NCBI RefSeq assembly: GCF_012641265.1
Contig: NZ_JABAHZ010000007.1
Location: 186,001 to 250,000 of the forward strand
Direction: 5' to 3'
From: Chitinophaga eiseniae
GTDB taxonomy: Bacteria > Bacteroidota > Bacteroidia > Chitinophagales > Chitinophagaceae
DNA length: 64,000 nucleotides
Both the position numbers and the translations under genes were made by a program. The notes under the pieces were generated by a model. That model was not told where the DNA came from and ran no database searches. It was given only the letters and a program-made list of their open reading frames with translations. Below, in pieces: positions 50,420 to 58,167 of the stretch (positions are counted from its first letter, which is position 1; each line of letters starts with the position of its first letter).

Positions 50420-51562
50420 ATGAACATCCGTCAGATTACGGCAGCAGATACCTTGCAGCTAAGGAGAGATGTACTGTATCCCAATGAATCATTGGAGGCA
50501 GTGATGGTAGACAACGACCGCGATGGATTACACTTCGGTGTATATGATCAGGGGCAGCTGGTAACGGTGGTATCCCTGTTCCTGGGCAGCGACAGCGCCC
50601 AATTCCGTAAACTCGCTACGTTGCCTGCCGCACAGGGCAAAGGCTACGGTAAAGCCGTGTTGGCGCACCTGGCAAGCGTTTGTAAGCAGGAGAGAATAAA
50701 ATTACTCTGGTGTAATGCACGCGATACTGCTGCCAGCTTTTATGATAAGCTCGGCTACCTAAAAAAGGGCGATTATTTTATGAAGGGCGGTATCAGGTAT
50801 ATCAGAATGGAACTGCCCCTGGAACAACACACTATGACCAAAAAATTTGAAGTGATTCCTGCCATCGACATTATTGATGGTAAATGTGTTCGACTCACGC
50901 AGGGCGACTATAGTCAGCAAAAAGTATACAACGAACATCCACTGGAAGTAGCTAAAGAATTCGAAGCGATCGGGGTACGCCGTCTTCACCTGGTAGACCT
51001 CGATGGTGCTAAAAAAGGCGCGGTGGTGAACTGGAAGGTGCTGGAAAGTATTGCCGGGAAAACCAGCCTGGTAACAGATTTCGGAGGTGGTATCAAAACG
51101 GGGAAAGACCTGGATATTGTTTTTGAATGTGGAGCGGCCCTGGCCACCATTGGCAGTGTGGCGGTGAAACAGCCCGAACTTTTTTTCAGCTGGGTAAAAC
51201 AATATGGCGCAGAGAAAATATTCCTGGGTGCAGATGTGAAGGAGGAGAAAATAGCTGTAGGCGGATGGCTGGAAACCACTACGCTGTCGGTGTTTGATTT
51301 CCTGGAAAGCAATGTTGCAGCCGGCGTTACCAATATCTTTTGTACAGATATCGCTAAAGACGGCCTCTTACAAGGTCCATCGACCGCCTTATACAAAAAG
51401 ATTATAGAACGCTTCCCAGGCATTAACTTTGTAGCCAGCGGCGGCGTAAGCAATATTGACGACGTGGCTGCCTTGCAGGAAATTGGCTGTAGTGGCGCCA
51501 TTATCGGTAAAGCCATCTATGAGGGGAACATCTCGATGGAGGCATTAAAAACATTCCTGTAA
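50420..51562 (+). CDS. hisA: GNAT acetyltransferase fused to HisA isomerase
   Basis: A 380-residue frame with two complete domains and no stop between. Residues 1-135 are a GNAT N-acetyltransferase (QFRKLATLPAAQGKGYGKAVLAHL with the acetyl-CoA loop QGKGYG, then LLWCNARDTAASFYDKLGYL). From residue 139 there is a full HisA TIM barrel: VIPAIDIIDGKCVRL (catalytic Asp150), VTDFGGGIK, FLGADVKEEKIAVGGW (catalytic Asp272) and CTDIAKDGLLQGPS. HisA isomerises ProFAR to PRFAR. An ATG at 50834, exactly where free-standing HisA starts (MTKKFEVIPAID), could allow an internal start. hisA is normally about 240 residues alone, so this is either a real fusion or two overlapping products from one frame. Confidence 0.92.
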   Translation: MNIRQITAADTLQLRRDVLYPNESLEAVMVDNDRDGLHFGVYDQGQLVTVVSLFLGSDSAQFRKLATLPAAQGKGYGKAVLAHLASVCKQERIKLLWCNARDTAASFYDKLGYLKKGDYFMKGGIRYIRMELPLEQHTMTKKFEVIPAIDIIDGKCVRLTQGDYSQQKVYNEHPLEVAKEFEAIGVRRLHLVDLDGAKKGAVVNWKVLESIAGKTSLVTDFGGGIKTGKDLDIVFECGAALATIGSVAVKQPELFFSWVKQYGAEKIFLGADVKEEKIAVGGWLETTTLSVFDFLESNVAAGVTNIFCTDIAKDGLLQGPSTALYKKIIERFPGINFVASGGVSNIDDVAALQEIGCSGAIIGKAIYEGNISMEALKTFL

Positions 51563-51573
51563 AATATTACAAC

Positions 51574-52329
51574 ATGTTGACCAAACGCATCATACCATGT
51601 CTGGATATCAAAGACGGTCGCACCGTTAAGGGTATCAATTTCGAAAATATCCGCGATGCCGGAGACCCGATCGAATTGGGCGCATTATACGCTGAGCAGG
51701 GAGCCGATGAACTGGTATTCCTGGATATTACCGCTACCAATGAAAGGAGGAAAACATTGTCGGAACTGGTTACCCGTATTGCCCGCCATGTTAATATCCC
51801 TTTTACAGTAGGTGGAGGCATTTCCTCCGTGGAAGATGTGAATGTACTGCTACAGTCGGGCGCGGATAAAATTTCGGTGAACACCTCCGCATTCAAAGAT
51901 CCCGGGCTGGTGGATAAATTGGCGCGGGAATTTGGTAGTCAATGTATCGTACTTGCTATCGACACCCGATTTGAAGAAGGCGACTGGTACGTATACCTGA
52001 ACGGGGGACGGGTAAAAACGCCGGTGAAAGCGTTCGATTGGGCCAAAGAAGCTGTTGACCGCGGAGCCGGGGAAATACTGCTCACATCCATGAATAACGA
52101 TGGTACCAAGCAGGGATTTGCGCTCGATATTACTGCGCAGTTATCCCAGCACCTGAACGTGCCTGTAATTGCCTCCGGTGGCGCCGGCAATATGGCCCAC
52201 TTTGTGGATGTATTTGAAAATGCGCAGGCCGATGCGGCCCTCGCTGCCAGTATCTTCCACTACAAAGAAATAGAAATACCTGCGCTCAAAACCTTTCTCT
52301 ATGAGAAGGGAGTGAACGTAAGATTTTAG
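51574..52329 (+). CDS. hisF: Imidazole glycerol phosphate synthase, cyclase subunit
   Basis: A 251-residue TIM barrel with RIIPCLDIKDGRTVKG (Asp11) and VLAIDTRFEEGDWYVYLNGG (Asp near 130), the two catalytic aspartates, plus LFLDITAT-type and NDGTKQGF loops. It makes IGP and AICAR from PRFAR with ammonia from HisH. It is 11 bases after the fusion gene. Confidence 0.97.
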   Translation: MLTKRIIPCLDIKDGRTVKGINFENIRDAGDPIELGALYAEQGADELVFLDITATNERRKTLSELVTRIARHVNIPFTVGGGISSVEDVNVLLQSGADKISVNTSAFKDPGLVDKLAREFGSQCIVLAIDTRFEEGDWYVYLNGGRVKTPVKAFDWAKEAVDRGAGEILLTSMNNDGTKQGFALDITAQLSQHLNVPVIASGGAGNMAHFVDVFENAQADAALAASIFHYKEIEIPALKTFLYEKGVNVRF

Positions 52330-52350
52330 TGATACCTGAAATATGTTAAC

Positions 52351-52944
52351 ATGCAGATAGATTTTCAAAAGTCGTCCGATGGCCTGGTTCCGGCTATTAT
52401 ACAGGATGCTGTGACAAGTAAAGTGCTGATGTTGGGTTACATGAACCGCGAAGCGCTGGAAAAAACCATGGCGGAAAGTAAGGTGACTTTTTTCAGCCGC
52501 TCTAAAAACCGTTTGTGGACAAAAGGAGAAGAAAGTGGAAATTTCCTGATCGTTAAAGACCTGAAGGTAGATTGCGACCAGGATACCATCCTGGTAAAAG
52601 CCAGTCCCCTGGGCCCTGTATGCCACACAGGGTCAGATACCTGCTGGGATGAGCAAAATATCAGCAACGATTTCCTGGCTACCCTGGAAGGAATTATTGC
52701 CGACCGGAAAAATAATCCCACCGATAAATCCTATACTGCCAGTCTCTTTGCCAAAGGCATCAACAAAATAGCGCAAAAGGTAGGAGAGGAAGCTGTAGAA
52801 GTGGTGATTGAAGCAAAGGATAATAACGACGATTTATTTCTCAATGAATCTGCTGATTTGTTGTTCCATTACCTGATACTCCTCCAGGCAAAAGGATTCC
52901 AGCTGTCAGATGTTATATCGGTGTTAAAACAACGTCATAAATAA
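52351..52944 (+). CDS. hisI: Bifunctional phosphoribosyl-AMP cyclohydrolase / phosphoribosyl-ATP pyrophosphatase
   Basis: A 197-residue HisIE fusion. The N-terminal HisI (about 1-108) has LGYMNREALEKT, VTFFSRSKNRLWTKGEESGN, and the zinc residues around VDCDQDTILVKASPLGPVCHTG. The C-terminal HisE (about 112-197) has SYTASLFAKGINKIAQKVGEEAVEVVIEAK split by description, and ESADLLFHYLILL. It does steps 2 and 3. It closes the cluster; a long hairpin follows 5 bases later. Confidence 0.95.
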   Translation: MQIDFQKSSDGLVPAIIQDAVTSKVLMLGYMNREALEKTMAESKVTFFSRSKNRLWTKGEESGNFLIVKDLKVDCDQDTILVKASPLGPVCHTGSDTCWDEQNISNDFLATLEGIIADRKNNPTDKSYTASLFAKGINKIAQKVGEEAVEVVIEAKDNNDDLFLNESADLLFHYLILLQAKGFQLSDVISVLKQRHK

Positions 52945-52949
52945 ATGTG

Positions 52950-52976
52950 AACAACACCCGCCAGGCGGGTGTTGTT
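52950..52976 (+). terminator. Hairpin at the end of the his-trp-his cluster
   Basis: A perfect inverted repeat, about 13 bp per arm (AACAACACCCGCC and its complement), with a minimal loop, begins 5 bases after the hisIE stop. No strong T-run follows, so termination may be Rho-assisted or weak. Confidence 0.65.
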
Positions 52977-53205
52977 GCTGGCTTCTTTCCCGGGTATAGC
53001 TGCCTGCTGGTGTTTTATTTTTATTTATTAATGCTTGATTTTAAGCAAATAAGCCTTCAATAAACGGGAATGAAGCACTTACCGGCACCTGCATCCGGGA
53101 AATCATGTCCCGCCAATTGCCCATAGTGGCCAGGTGACTATCCCCTCTCTCTATAAAGAATCTCTTCGTATATTACAGCCCTCTAACTAATTAAAATAAT
53201 TTGTA

Positions 53206-54288
53206 ATGAAAAGAATTTTCCTGTTGGCCGTTGCAGGGCTGCTTTCCGTAGGAGCGTATGCCCAGCAGGTATCGGGTATTGTGAAGAACGGGAGCGGTAA
53301 AACCATATATCTCCTGGATGACCAGGACAATTACCCTGATGACTCGGTAGTGATCAAGAACGATGAGTTCAGCTTTAAGGTGAAAAACGGGAAGGAGCCA
53401 TCAGTATACGCCTTGATTATGAAGGACGTAAGCTACCCTATGTTATTTGTAACAGGAAATGAACCTATACACCTGGTGACCGCCATGGCTACGTTTCCCA
53501 TTGCTTCATCGGTAAAGGGAAATGAGAACACACAGGCTATGCAGCAGTACCAGAAAGCTTTTGAGCCGTTAATCAAAAAGGCCCAGGAGCTGAATGCGGA
53601 GGCAAAGAACATTAACCCCGAAGATGAGCCGGGGAAGAATGCATTCCGCAAGAAGGCAGACGTGTTCAGCAAAGATGTAGTGAGTACGGGTAAAGAGTTC
53701 ATCAAAACCCATCCCAAGGCGATTGCCAGCATCTGGATGCTGATGAATGAATTGCGCAGCCGGTTGGAGCCCGATGAATTCCAGCAGTTGTTCAGCTCAC
53801 TGGATAAGTCGGTACAGGCCAGCCAATATGGCGAAAGCGTAACCGCCTATATAAAAAGCCTGCGGGCAAACGGCGTCAATGTGCCCGCTGACGATTTTTC
53901 GCAGCAGGATACCAAAGGCCAGCAGGTGAAGTTGTCTTCTTTCCGTGGAAAATATGTGCTGGTTGACTTCTGGGCCAGCTGGTGCGGACCTTGCCGCCAG
54001 GAAAACCCTAATGTGGTAAAAGCGTATAACAAATACAAAGGTAAAAATTTCACTATCCTGGGCGTATCGCTGGACGATAACCGGGAGCGCTGGTTGCAGG
54101 CCATTAATCACGATGGGCTCGCCTGGACCCAGGTCTCCGATTTACGGGGCTGGGGCAATGAAGTGGCCGTGCAGTACGGCATTCAGTCTATTCCCTCCAA
54201 TTTCCTGGTAGACCCTGCAGGGAAAATCGTTGCCCGCAACCTGCGTGGCGAAGAGCTGGAAGCCAAACTGGAGGAGCTGCTGAAATAG
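53206..54288 (+). CDS. TlpA-family thioredoxin with DUF4369 (tandem copy 1)
   Basis: A 360-residue exported protein: signal peptide (about 1-20, AYAQ), DUF4369 sandwich (about 22-100), a charged helical linker (about 108-225), and TlpA domain (about 230-360) with VDFWASWCGPC (Cys260, Cys263) and the cis-Pro segment GIQSIPSNFLVD. It likely acts in the periplasm as a reductase. A near-identical neighbour follows at 70 bases, with 35 identical bases over the active-site region (53950-53984), so the two arose by recent duplication or conversion. It stands downstream of the his/trp cluster but is separated from it by a hairpin and a 261-base gap. Confidence 0.93.
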   Translation: MKRIFLLAVAGLLSVGAYAQQVSGIVKNGSGKTIYLLDDQDNYPDDSVVIKNDEFSFKVKNGKEPSVYALIMKDVSYPMLFVTGNEPIHLVTAMATFPIASSVKGNENTQAMQQYQKAFEPLIKKAQELNAEAKNINPEDEPGKNAFRKKADVFSKDVVSTGKEFIKTHPKAIASIWMLMNELRSRLEPDEFQQLFSSLDKSVQASQYGESVTAYIKSLRANGVNVPADDFSQQDTKGQQVKLSSFRGKYVLVDFWASWCGPCRQENPNVVKAYNKYKGKNFTILGVSLDDNRERWLQAINHDGLAWTQVSDLRGWGNEVAVQYGIQSIPSNFLVDPAGKIVARNLRGEELEAKLEELLK

Positions 54289-54358
54289 CCGCTTATCAAA
54301 ATCAGGTTGCGATTGCGCCGCCGATTTTACAAATTTGTTATTCGTAAAACAAAAACCA

Positions 54359-55498
54359 ATGAAGAAAGCAATTTTAGGCATTGCCCTTTTAGCTCCCACC
54401 GTGTTGATAGCCCAGGATAAAAAGGGATCGGCTGCTGGTAAGCCTTATACCATACAGGGAACAGTTTCTCAGCAAAAAGACCCTGCCACCGTATATCTCA
54501 GAATGCGTAAGTCGGGCGAAAGCTTCCTGGACAGCGCACAGGTGAAAGAGGGTAAATTTTCTTTCAGTGGCACACTGGAAGAACCTTCTATGGCCAGTTT
54601 AATGCTGGTACAGAAAGGTACAGAAAGACCGTTGTCTATGGGCCGCGATATGCTCGCCGTATTCATCGATAAAGGCGTAGTGAGTGTAAACACCACCGAT
54701 TCTATCAGCAAGGCCACCGTTACCGGTTCCCAGGCTAACGACGACTACAAAAAGCTGAACGACCTGTTGAAAGATGTGAACGAAAAAGGTGCTGCCCTGC
54801 AGAAACAATACCGTGAACTTGCCAAGAATAAGGACCAGGAAGGTATCAAAAAGCTGGAAGCTGAATACGATGCACTGGACACAGAAGAGAAGAAAATCGA
54901 GAATGATTTTCTCCTGAAAAATACTTCTTCTCCTATTGCTATGTTCCTGCTGAACCAGGTAGCTGGCTACGATCTGAAACCTTCTGAAATAGCGCCTTTA
55001 TATAAGAAATTAAGCAAGCAGGCCAAGAATTCCCCTTCTGGTAAAGAGTTTGCCAAACGCCTGGAATCTGCCCGCAAAACAGAAGTAGGCCAACCTGCCC
55101 TGGAGTTTTCACAGGCAGATGCCGATGGAAAAGATATCAGCCTGTCTTCTTTCCGCGGTAAATATGTGCTGGTTGACTTCTGGGCCAGCTGGTGTGGTCC
55201 CTGCCGTGCAGAAAACCCTAACGTGGTAAAAGCTTACGATAAGTTCAAAGATAAAGGCTTCGAAATCCTCGGTGTTTCCCTGGATGATAAAAAAGAGAAA
55301 TGGCTGGCTGCTGTAGAAGCCGATAAGCTGGCCTGGAAACATGTTTCCGACCTGAAAGGCTGGAAAAATGCGGCGGCCGACCTCTACGGTGTACGCGCTA
55401 TTCCACAAAACGTACTGATTGATCCTAAAGGTAAGATCGTTGCTAAAAACCTCCGTGGTGAAGAGCTTGCATCTAAACTGGAAGAGATCCTGAAATAA
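54359..55498 (+). CDS. TlpA-family thioredoxin with DUF4369 (tandem copy 2)
   Basis: A 379-residue protein from ATG 54359 (MKKAILGIALLAPTVLIAQ). Same order as its neighbour: signal peptide, DUF4369 sandwich (about 25-115, with FSFSGTLEEPSMASLMLVQKG), a helical linker rich in Lys/Glu, and TlpA domain with VDFWASWCGPC and AIPQNVLIDPKGKIV. The paralogues differ mainly in the DUF4369 and linker parts, which may choose different partners. A strong terminator follows. Confidence 0.93.
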   Translation: MKKAILGIALLAPTVLIAQDKKGSAAGKPYTIQGTVSQQKDPATVYLRMRKSGESFLDSAQVKEGKFSFSGTLEEPSMASLMLVQKGTERPLSMGRDMLAVFIDKGVVSVNTTDSISKATVTGSQANDDYKKLNDLLKDVNEKGAALQKQYRELAKNKDQEGIKKLEAEYDALDTEEKKIENDFLLKNTSSPIAMFLLNQVAGYDLKPSEIAPLYKKLSKQAKNSPSGKEFAKRLESARKTEVGQPALEFSQADADGKDISLSSFRGKYVLVDFWASWCGPCRAENPNVVKAYDKFKDKGFEILGVSLDDKKEKWLAAVEADKLAWKHVSDLKGWKNAAADLYGVRAIPQNVLIDPKGKIVAKNLRGEELASKLEEILK

Positions 55499-55523
55499 TT
55501 TCCACCGCCTCTGGCGAGTGATT

Positions 55524-55563
55524 AAAAAGATGCCCCCGCCGTATGGCGGGGGCATCTTTTTTT
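55524..55563 (+). terminator. Strong intrinsic terminator
   Basis: A 17-bp stem (AAAAAGATGCCCCCGCC with its complement) and a 4-base loop GTAT end in a run of seven T. It follows the second TlpA gene by 25 bases. Confidence 0.92.
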
Positions 55564-55582
55564 ATCCCGGTAGAAAATAAAT

Positions 55583-55626
55583 TTGCTCATCTACGATTAT
55601 TTCGTAGATTTACGAAAGAATCGTAA
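55583..55626 (+). promoter_or_regulatory. BlaI-type operators overlapping the promoter
   Basis: Two tandem 17-bp dyads share one design: CTACGA-TTATT-TCGTAG (55591-55607) and TTACGA-AAGAA-TCGTAA (55610-55626), with identical 5-base spacers and centres 19 bases apart, on the same face roughly every two helical turns. A candidate promoter, TTG at 55583-55585 and TAGATTTA at 55605-55612 (19-base spacer), runs through them. Such paired sites fit autorepression by the dimeric BlaI-type repressor encoded 20 bases downstream. Confidence 0.8.
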
Positions 55627-55645
55627 TTCAATAATAACAGTTGCT

Positions 55646-56005
55646 ATGGAAAAACTGACCCAGCAAGAAGAAACAGCCATGCTGGCTATCTGGAAAGTAG
55701 GGAGAGGTTTCGTGAAAGACTTCCTGGAAGCGCATCAGGCGCCGGCGCCACCGTATACCACCCTGGCATCTACCATCAAAAACCTGGAAAAAAAAGGCTT
55801 TTTGCAAAGCCGGAAAATGGGTAACGTATATGAATATACGCCATTGATGGAGGAAGGTGCATACAAACAAAAGTTCATGAACGGCTTTGTAAAAGACTAT
55901 TTCGAAAATTCCTACAAAGAGCTGGTGTCTTTCTTCGCCAAAGAAAAGAAGATCAGTCCCGATGAACTGAAGGAAATAATTAATATGATTGAAAAAGGGA
56001 AATAA
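55646..56005 (+). CDS. BlaI/MecI/CopY-family repressor
   Basis: A 119-residue protein from ATG 55646. The N-terminal winged helix (about 1-75: LTQQEETAMLAIWKVGRGFVKDFL, PPYTTLASTIKNLEKKGFL) and the dimerising C-terminal helices (KQKFMNGFVKDYF, SPDELKEIINMIEKG) match BlaI. BlaI is inactivated when the partner M56 protease is switched on. It sits 14 bases before the M56 gene and behind two operators. In this phylum the pair is usually not linked to a beta-lactamase, and none is seen here. Confidence 0.94.
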   Translation: MEKLTQQEETAMLAIWKVGRGFVKDFLEAHQAPAPPYTTLASTIKNLEKKGFLQSRKMGNVYEYTPLMEEGAYKQKFMNGFVKDYFENSYKELVSFFAKEKKISPDELKEIINMIEKGK

Positions 56006-56019
56006 TAAAACGAAGATTT

Positions 56020-57558
56020 ATGGTACCTGCTGTTTTGATCTACCTGTTAAAGGCCAACATCTCGCTTACGCTGTTTTTCCTGGCTTACCGCTTCGGACTG
56101 CGCCGGCTTACCTTTTATACCAGCAACAGGCTGTTCCTGTTGACAGGTATCGTATTTTCTTCCCTGTTTCCGCTGGTCTCCATCAATGCCTTTGTGGATA
56201 GGCATGAAGTCATTGCCGGTACGGTCATGACTTATATACCCGACTTTACCAAATGGCAGGCACCTGCGCCGGAATTTACGGTATGGACCGCCCTGGTATA
56301 TATTTTCTGGACCGGTGTAGCGGTAATGGCTATACGTTTTGCTATACAATTGTTTTCCCTGTGGAAAATACACCAGCAATCGCATCGTGATGAAATCGAC
56401 AATGTGCGGGTACAGGTATTGCAGCAGCCTGTCAATCCTTTTTCTTTCTTCCGCCATATCTATATCAATCCTTCCCTGCACCTGCCGGAAGAACTGCCGG
56501 CCATCCTGCGGCACGAGAAAGTGCATGTGAAACAGTGGCATAGTATGGATGTAGTGCTGGGTGAACTCAATAACATCTTCTATTGGTTTAATCCCGGCGC
56601 GTGGCTCATGAAAACAGCCATCCGTGAGAACCTCGAATTTATTACCGACCGTTATCTCCTGCAACAGGGAGTAGACAAAACGGCTTATCAATACAACCTT
56701 ATTAAAGTTAGTGGGATCCCATATGCGACGGCCATCGCAAACAATTTCAATTTCTCACATCTTAAAAACAGGATCATGATGATGAATAGAAAGAAATCAT
56801 CCCAATATCAGGTGGTACGTTACCTGGTGCTGAGCGCCATTGTAGCCGGCGCCGTGCTGTCGCTAAACTACAGCCGGGCCGCCGTAATGATGCCATTCCA
56901 GGAGGTGAAAAAAGATACCTTAACGCCGCCGCCACCACCGCCTCCTCCTCCTCCTCCGCCACCCGCTGCTCCTGCGCCGCAAGTGAAAAAAGCGGGGAAA
57001 CTGCCTAAAACACCGCCACCGCCTCCACCGCCACCTCTCAAAGTGGTGACCACCACTGGCTCCAGCGATGGCCCAACCAGTACGCGGACAGATATTTTTG
57101 ATATGGAACCGTCCAAAAGACCGGTGATTGTAATTGATGGAAAGGTAAAAGATGTGGAAGCGATGAAACAATACCAGGATGCCAGTACCATTTCCTCCAT
57201 GACAGTAGTGAAAGAGGCCACCGGGAAAAATGCGGAAACCTACGGCCCCCAGGCAAGGAATGGTATCATCTTTATAGAGACAAAAGATCCAGCTAGAAAG
57301 AACAACATCGTGCTGAGAGACCCGCAAAATGATCTAAAAGACGTACTGGTTATAGTAGACGGTAAACCGCTGGAAAATGCGAAAGACCTTAACAGCATCG
57401 ATCCTGACCAGATACAGTCTGTCAATGTGTTGAAAGATCACGGTGGCACTGCCATTTATGGAGAAAGAGGAAAAAACGGGGTGATCCTCGTTACTACCAA
57501 AACGGGCGTGAAACTGCAACCCGTAGTACTGACAAAAGATACGATAAACGTAAAATAA
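56020..57558 (+). CDS. M56-family (BlaR1-like) membrane metalloprotease with two plug-like C-terminal modules
   Basis: A 512-residue protein. Four N-terminal membrane helices up to about residue 115 and one near 265-285 frame a zinc protease with LRHEKVHVKQW (His165, Glu166, His169) and the third ligand in REN-LEFITD (Glu206). After the last helix come two polyproline tracts (13 and 8 Pro, at about 303-315 and 332-339) and two repeats (about 367-422 and 441-494). Both repeats read like the plug of SusC transporters: VIDGK, a linking segment, SMTVVKEATG or SVNVLKDHGG, then YG-x-x-x-x-x-NG-hhhh-TK. It has no penicillin-binding domain. It would cleave BlaI on signal. The repeats resemble the SusC plug motif YGSRGSNGVIVITTK and are discussed as a finding. 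Confidence 0.88.
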   Translation: MVPAVLIYLLKANISLTLFFLAYRFGLRRLTFYTSNRLFLLTGIVFSSLFPLVSINAFVDRHEVIAGTVMTYIPDFTKWQAPAPEFTVWTALVYIFWTGVAVMAIRFAIQLFSLWKIHQQSHRDEIDNVRVQVLQQPVNPFSFFRHIYINPSLHLPEELPAILRHEKVHVKQWHSMDVVLGELNNIFYWFNPGAWLMKTAIRENLEFITDRYLLQQGVDKTAYQYNLIKVSGIPYATAIANNFNFSHLKNRIMMMNRKKSSQYQVVRYLVLSAIVAGAVLSLNYSRAAVMMPFQEVKKDTLTPPPPPPPPPPPPPAAPAPQVKKAGKLPKTPPPPPPPPLKVVTTTGSSDGPTSTRTDIFDMEPSKRPVIVIDGKVKDVEAMKQYQDASTISSMTVVKEATGKNAETYGPQARNGIIFIETKDPARKNNIVLRDPQNDLKDVLVIVDGKPLENAKDLNSIDPDQIQSVNVLKDHGGTAIYGERGKNGVILVTTKTGVKLQPVVLTKDTINVK

Positions 57559-57576
57559 TTGATGCTACCAAGCCTG

Positions 57577-57610
57577 CAAAAAGCCACGGTCCGCTACCGT
57601 GGCATTTTTG
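57577..57610 (+). terminator. Intrinsic terminator after the M56 gene
   Basis: An 8-bp stem (GCCACGGT with ACCGTGGC, loop CCGCT) flanked by an A-run and followed by ATTTTTG. It lies 18 bases past the M56 stop. Confidence 0.85.
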
Positions 57611-57657
57611 TTTCTGCACAACATTATGTGAAAAAGGCTGTTTATATAGGTAATATG

Positions 57658-58167
57658 ATGCCGACACTGATTCCTCCCGTAAATGCACTGGACCATGCCA
57701 CCGGTGCAGAACATGCAACGATAGAACTGGTAGAATACGGCGATTTTCAATGCCCGTATTGCCGCGAAGCTTTTTTTATAGTGAAGGAAATCCAGCAACA
57801 GCTGGGAGATAAGCTGCGTTTCATTTTCCGCCACTTTCCGTTATCGGAGGCCCATGAGTATGCGATGGATGCAGCCCTGGCTGCAGAAGCGGCTGCTTTA
57901 CAGCAGCAGTTCTGGCCCATGCATGATGCGCTGTACAATCGCCAGGTTGACCTGGATGAGGCTTTACTGGTAATACTGGCCACAGAACTGGGATTAGACC
58001 TCCGGAAATTTTCGGATGATATGGACTCACCCCGGCTACTCAGTAAAGTAGAGGCCGACTTTGAAAGTGGCGTGCGCAGCGGCGTAAATGGTACACCCAC
58101 TTTTTATGTGAATGGCAAAAGATATGACGGCGATTACCAGGACCTGGCCTCATTTCTGGCCTGCTGA
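57658..58167 (+). CDS. DsbA-like thioredoxin-fold protein (no signal peptide)
   Basis: A 169-residue protein from ATG 57658 (or 57655). Thioredoxin fold with VEYGDFQCPYCREAF (Cys32, Cys35), the DsbA-type helical insert (about 60-125), and the cis-Pro loop GVNGTPTFYVNGKRY. DsbA/FrnE-like proteins oxidise or isomerise disulfides. No signal peptide is visible, so it is probably cytoplasmic, unlike classical DsbA. Its 3' end overlaps the convergent FGE gene by 18 bases. Confidence 0.85.
   Translation: MPTLIPPVNALDHATGAEHATIELVEYGDFQCPYCREAFFIVKEIQQQLGDKLRFIFRHFPLSEAHEYAMDAALAAEAAALQQQFWPMHDALYNRQVDLDEALLVILATELGLDLRKFSDDMDSPRLLSKVEADFESGVRSGVNGTPTFYVNGKRYDGDYQDLASFLAC

Noticed and set aside
56868..57327. 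Gly/Arg-rich minus-strand frames opposite the M56 gene
   Set aside because: They result from reading the polyproline codon tracts in reverse.
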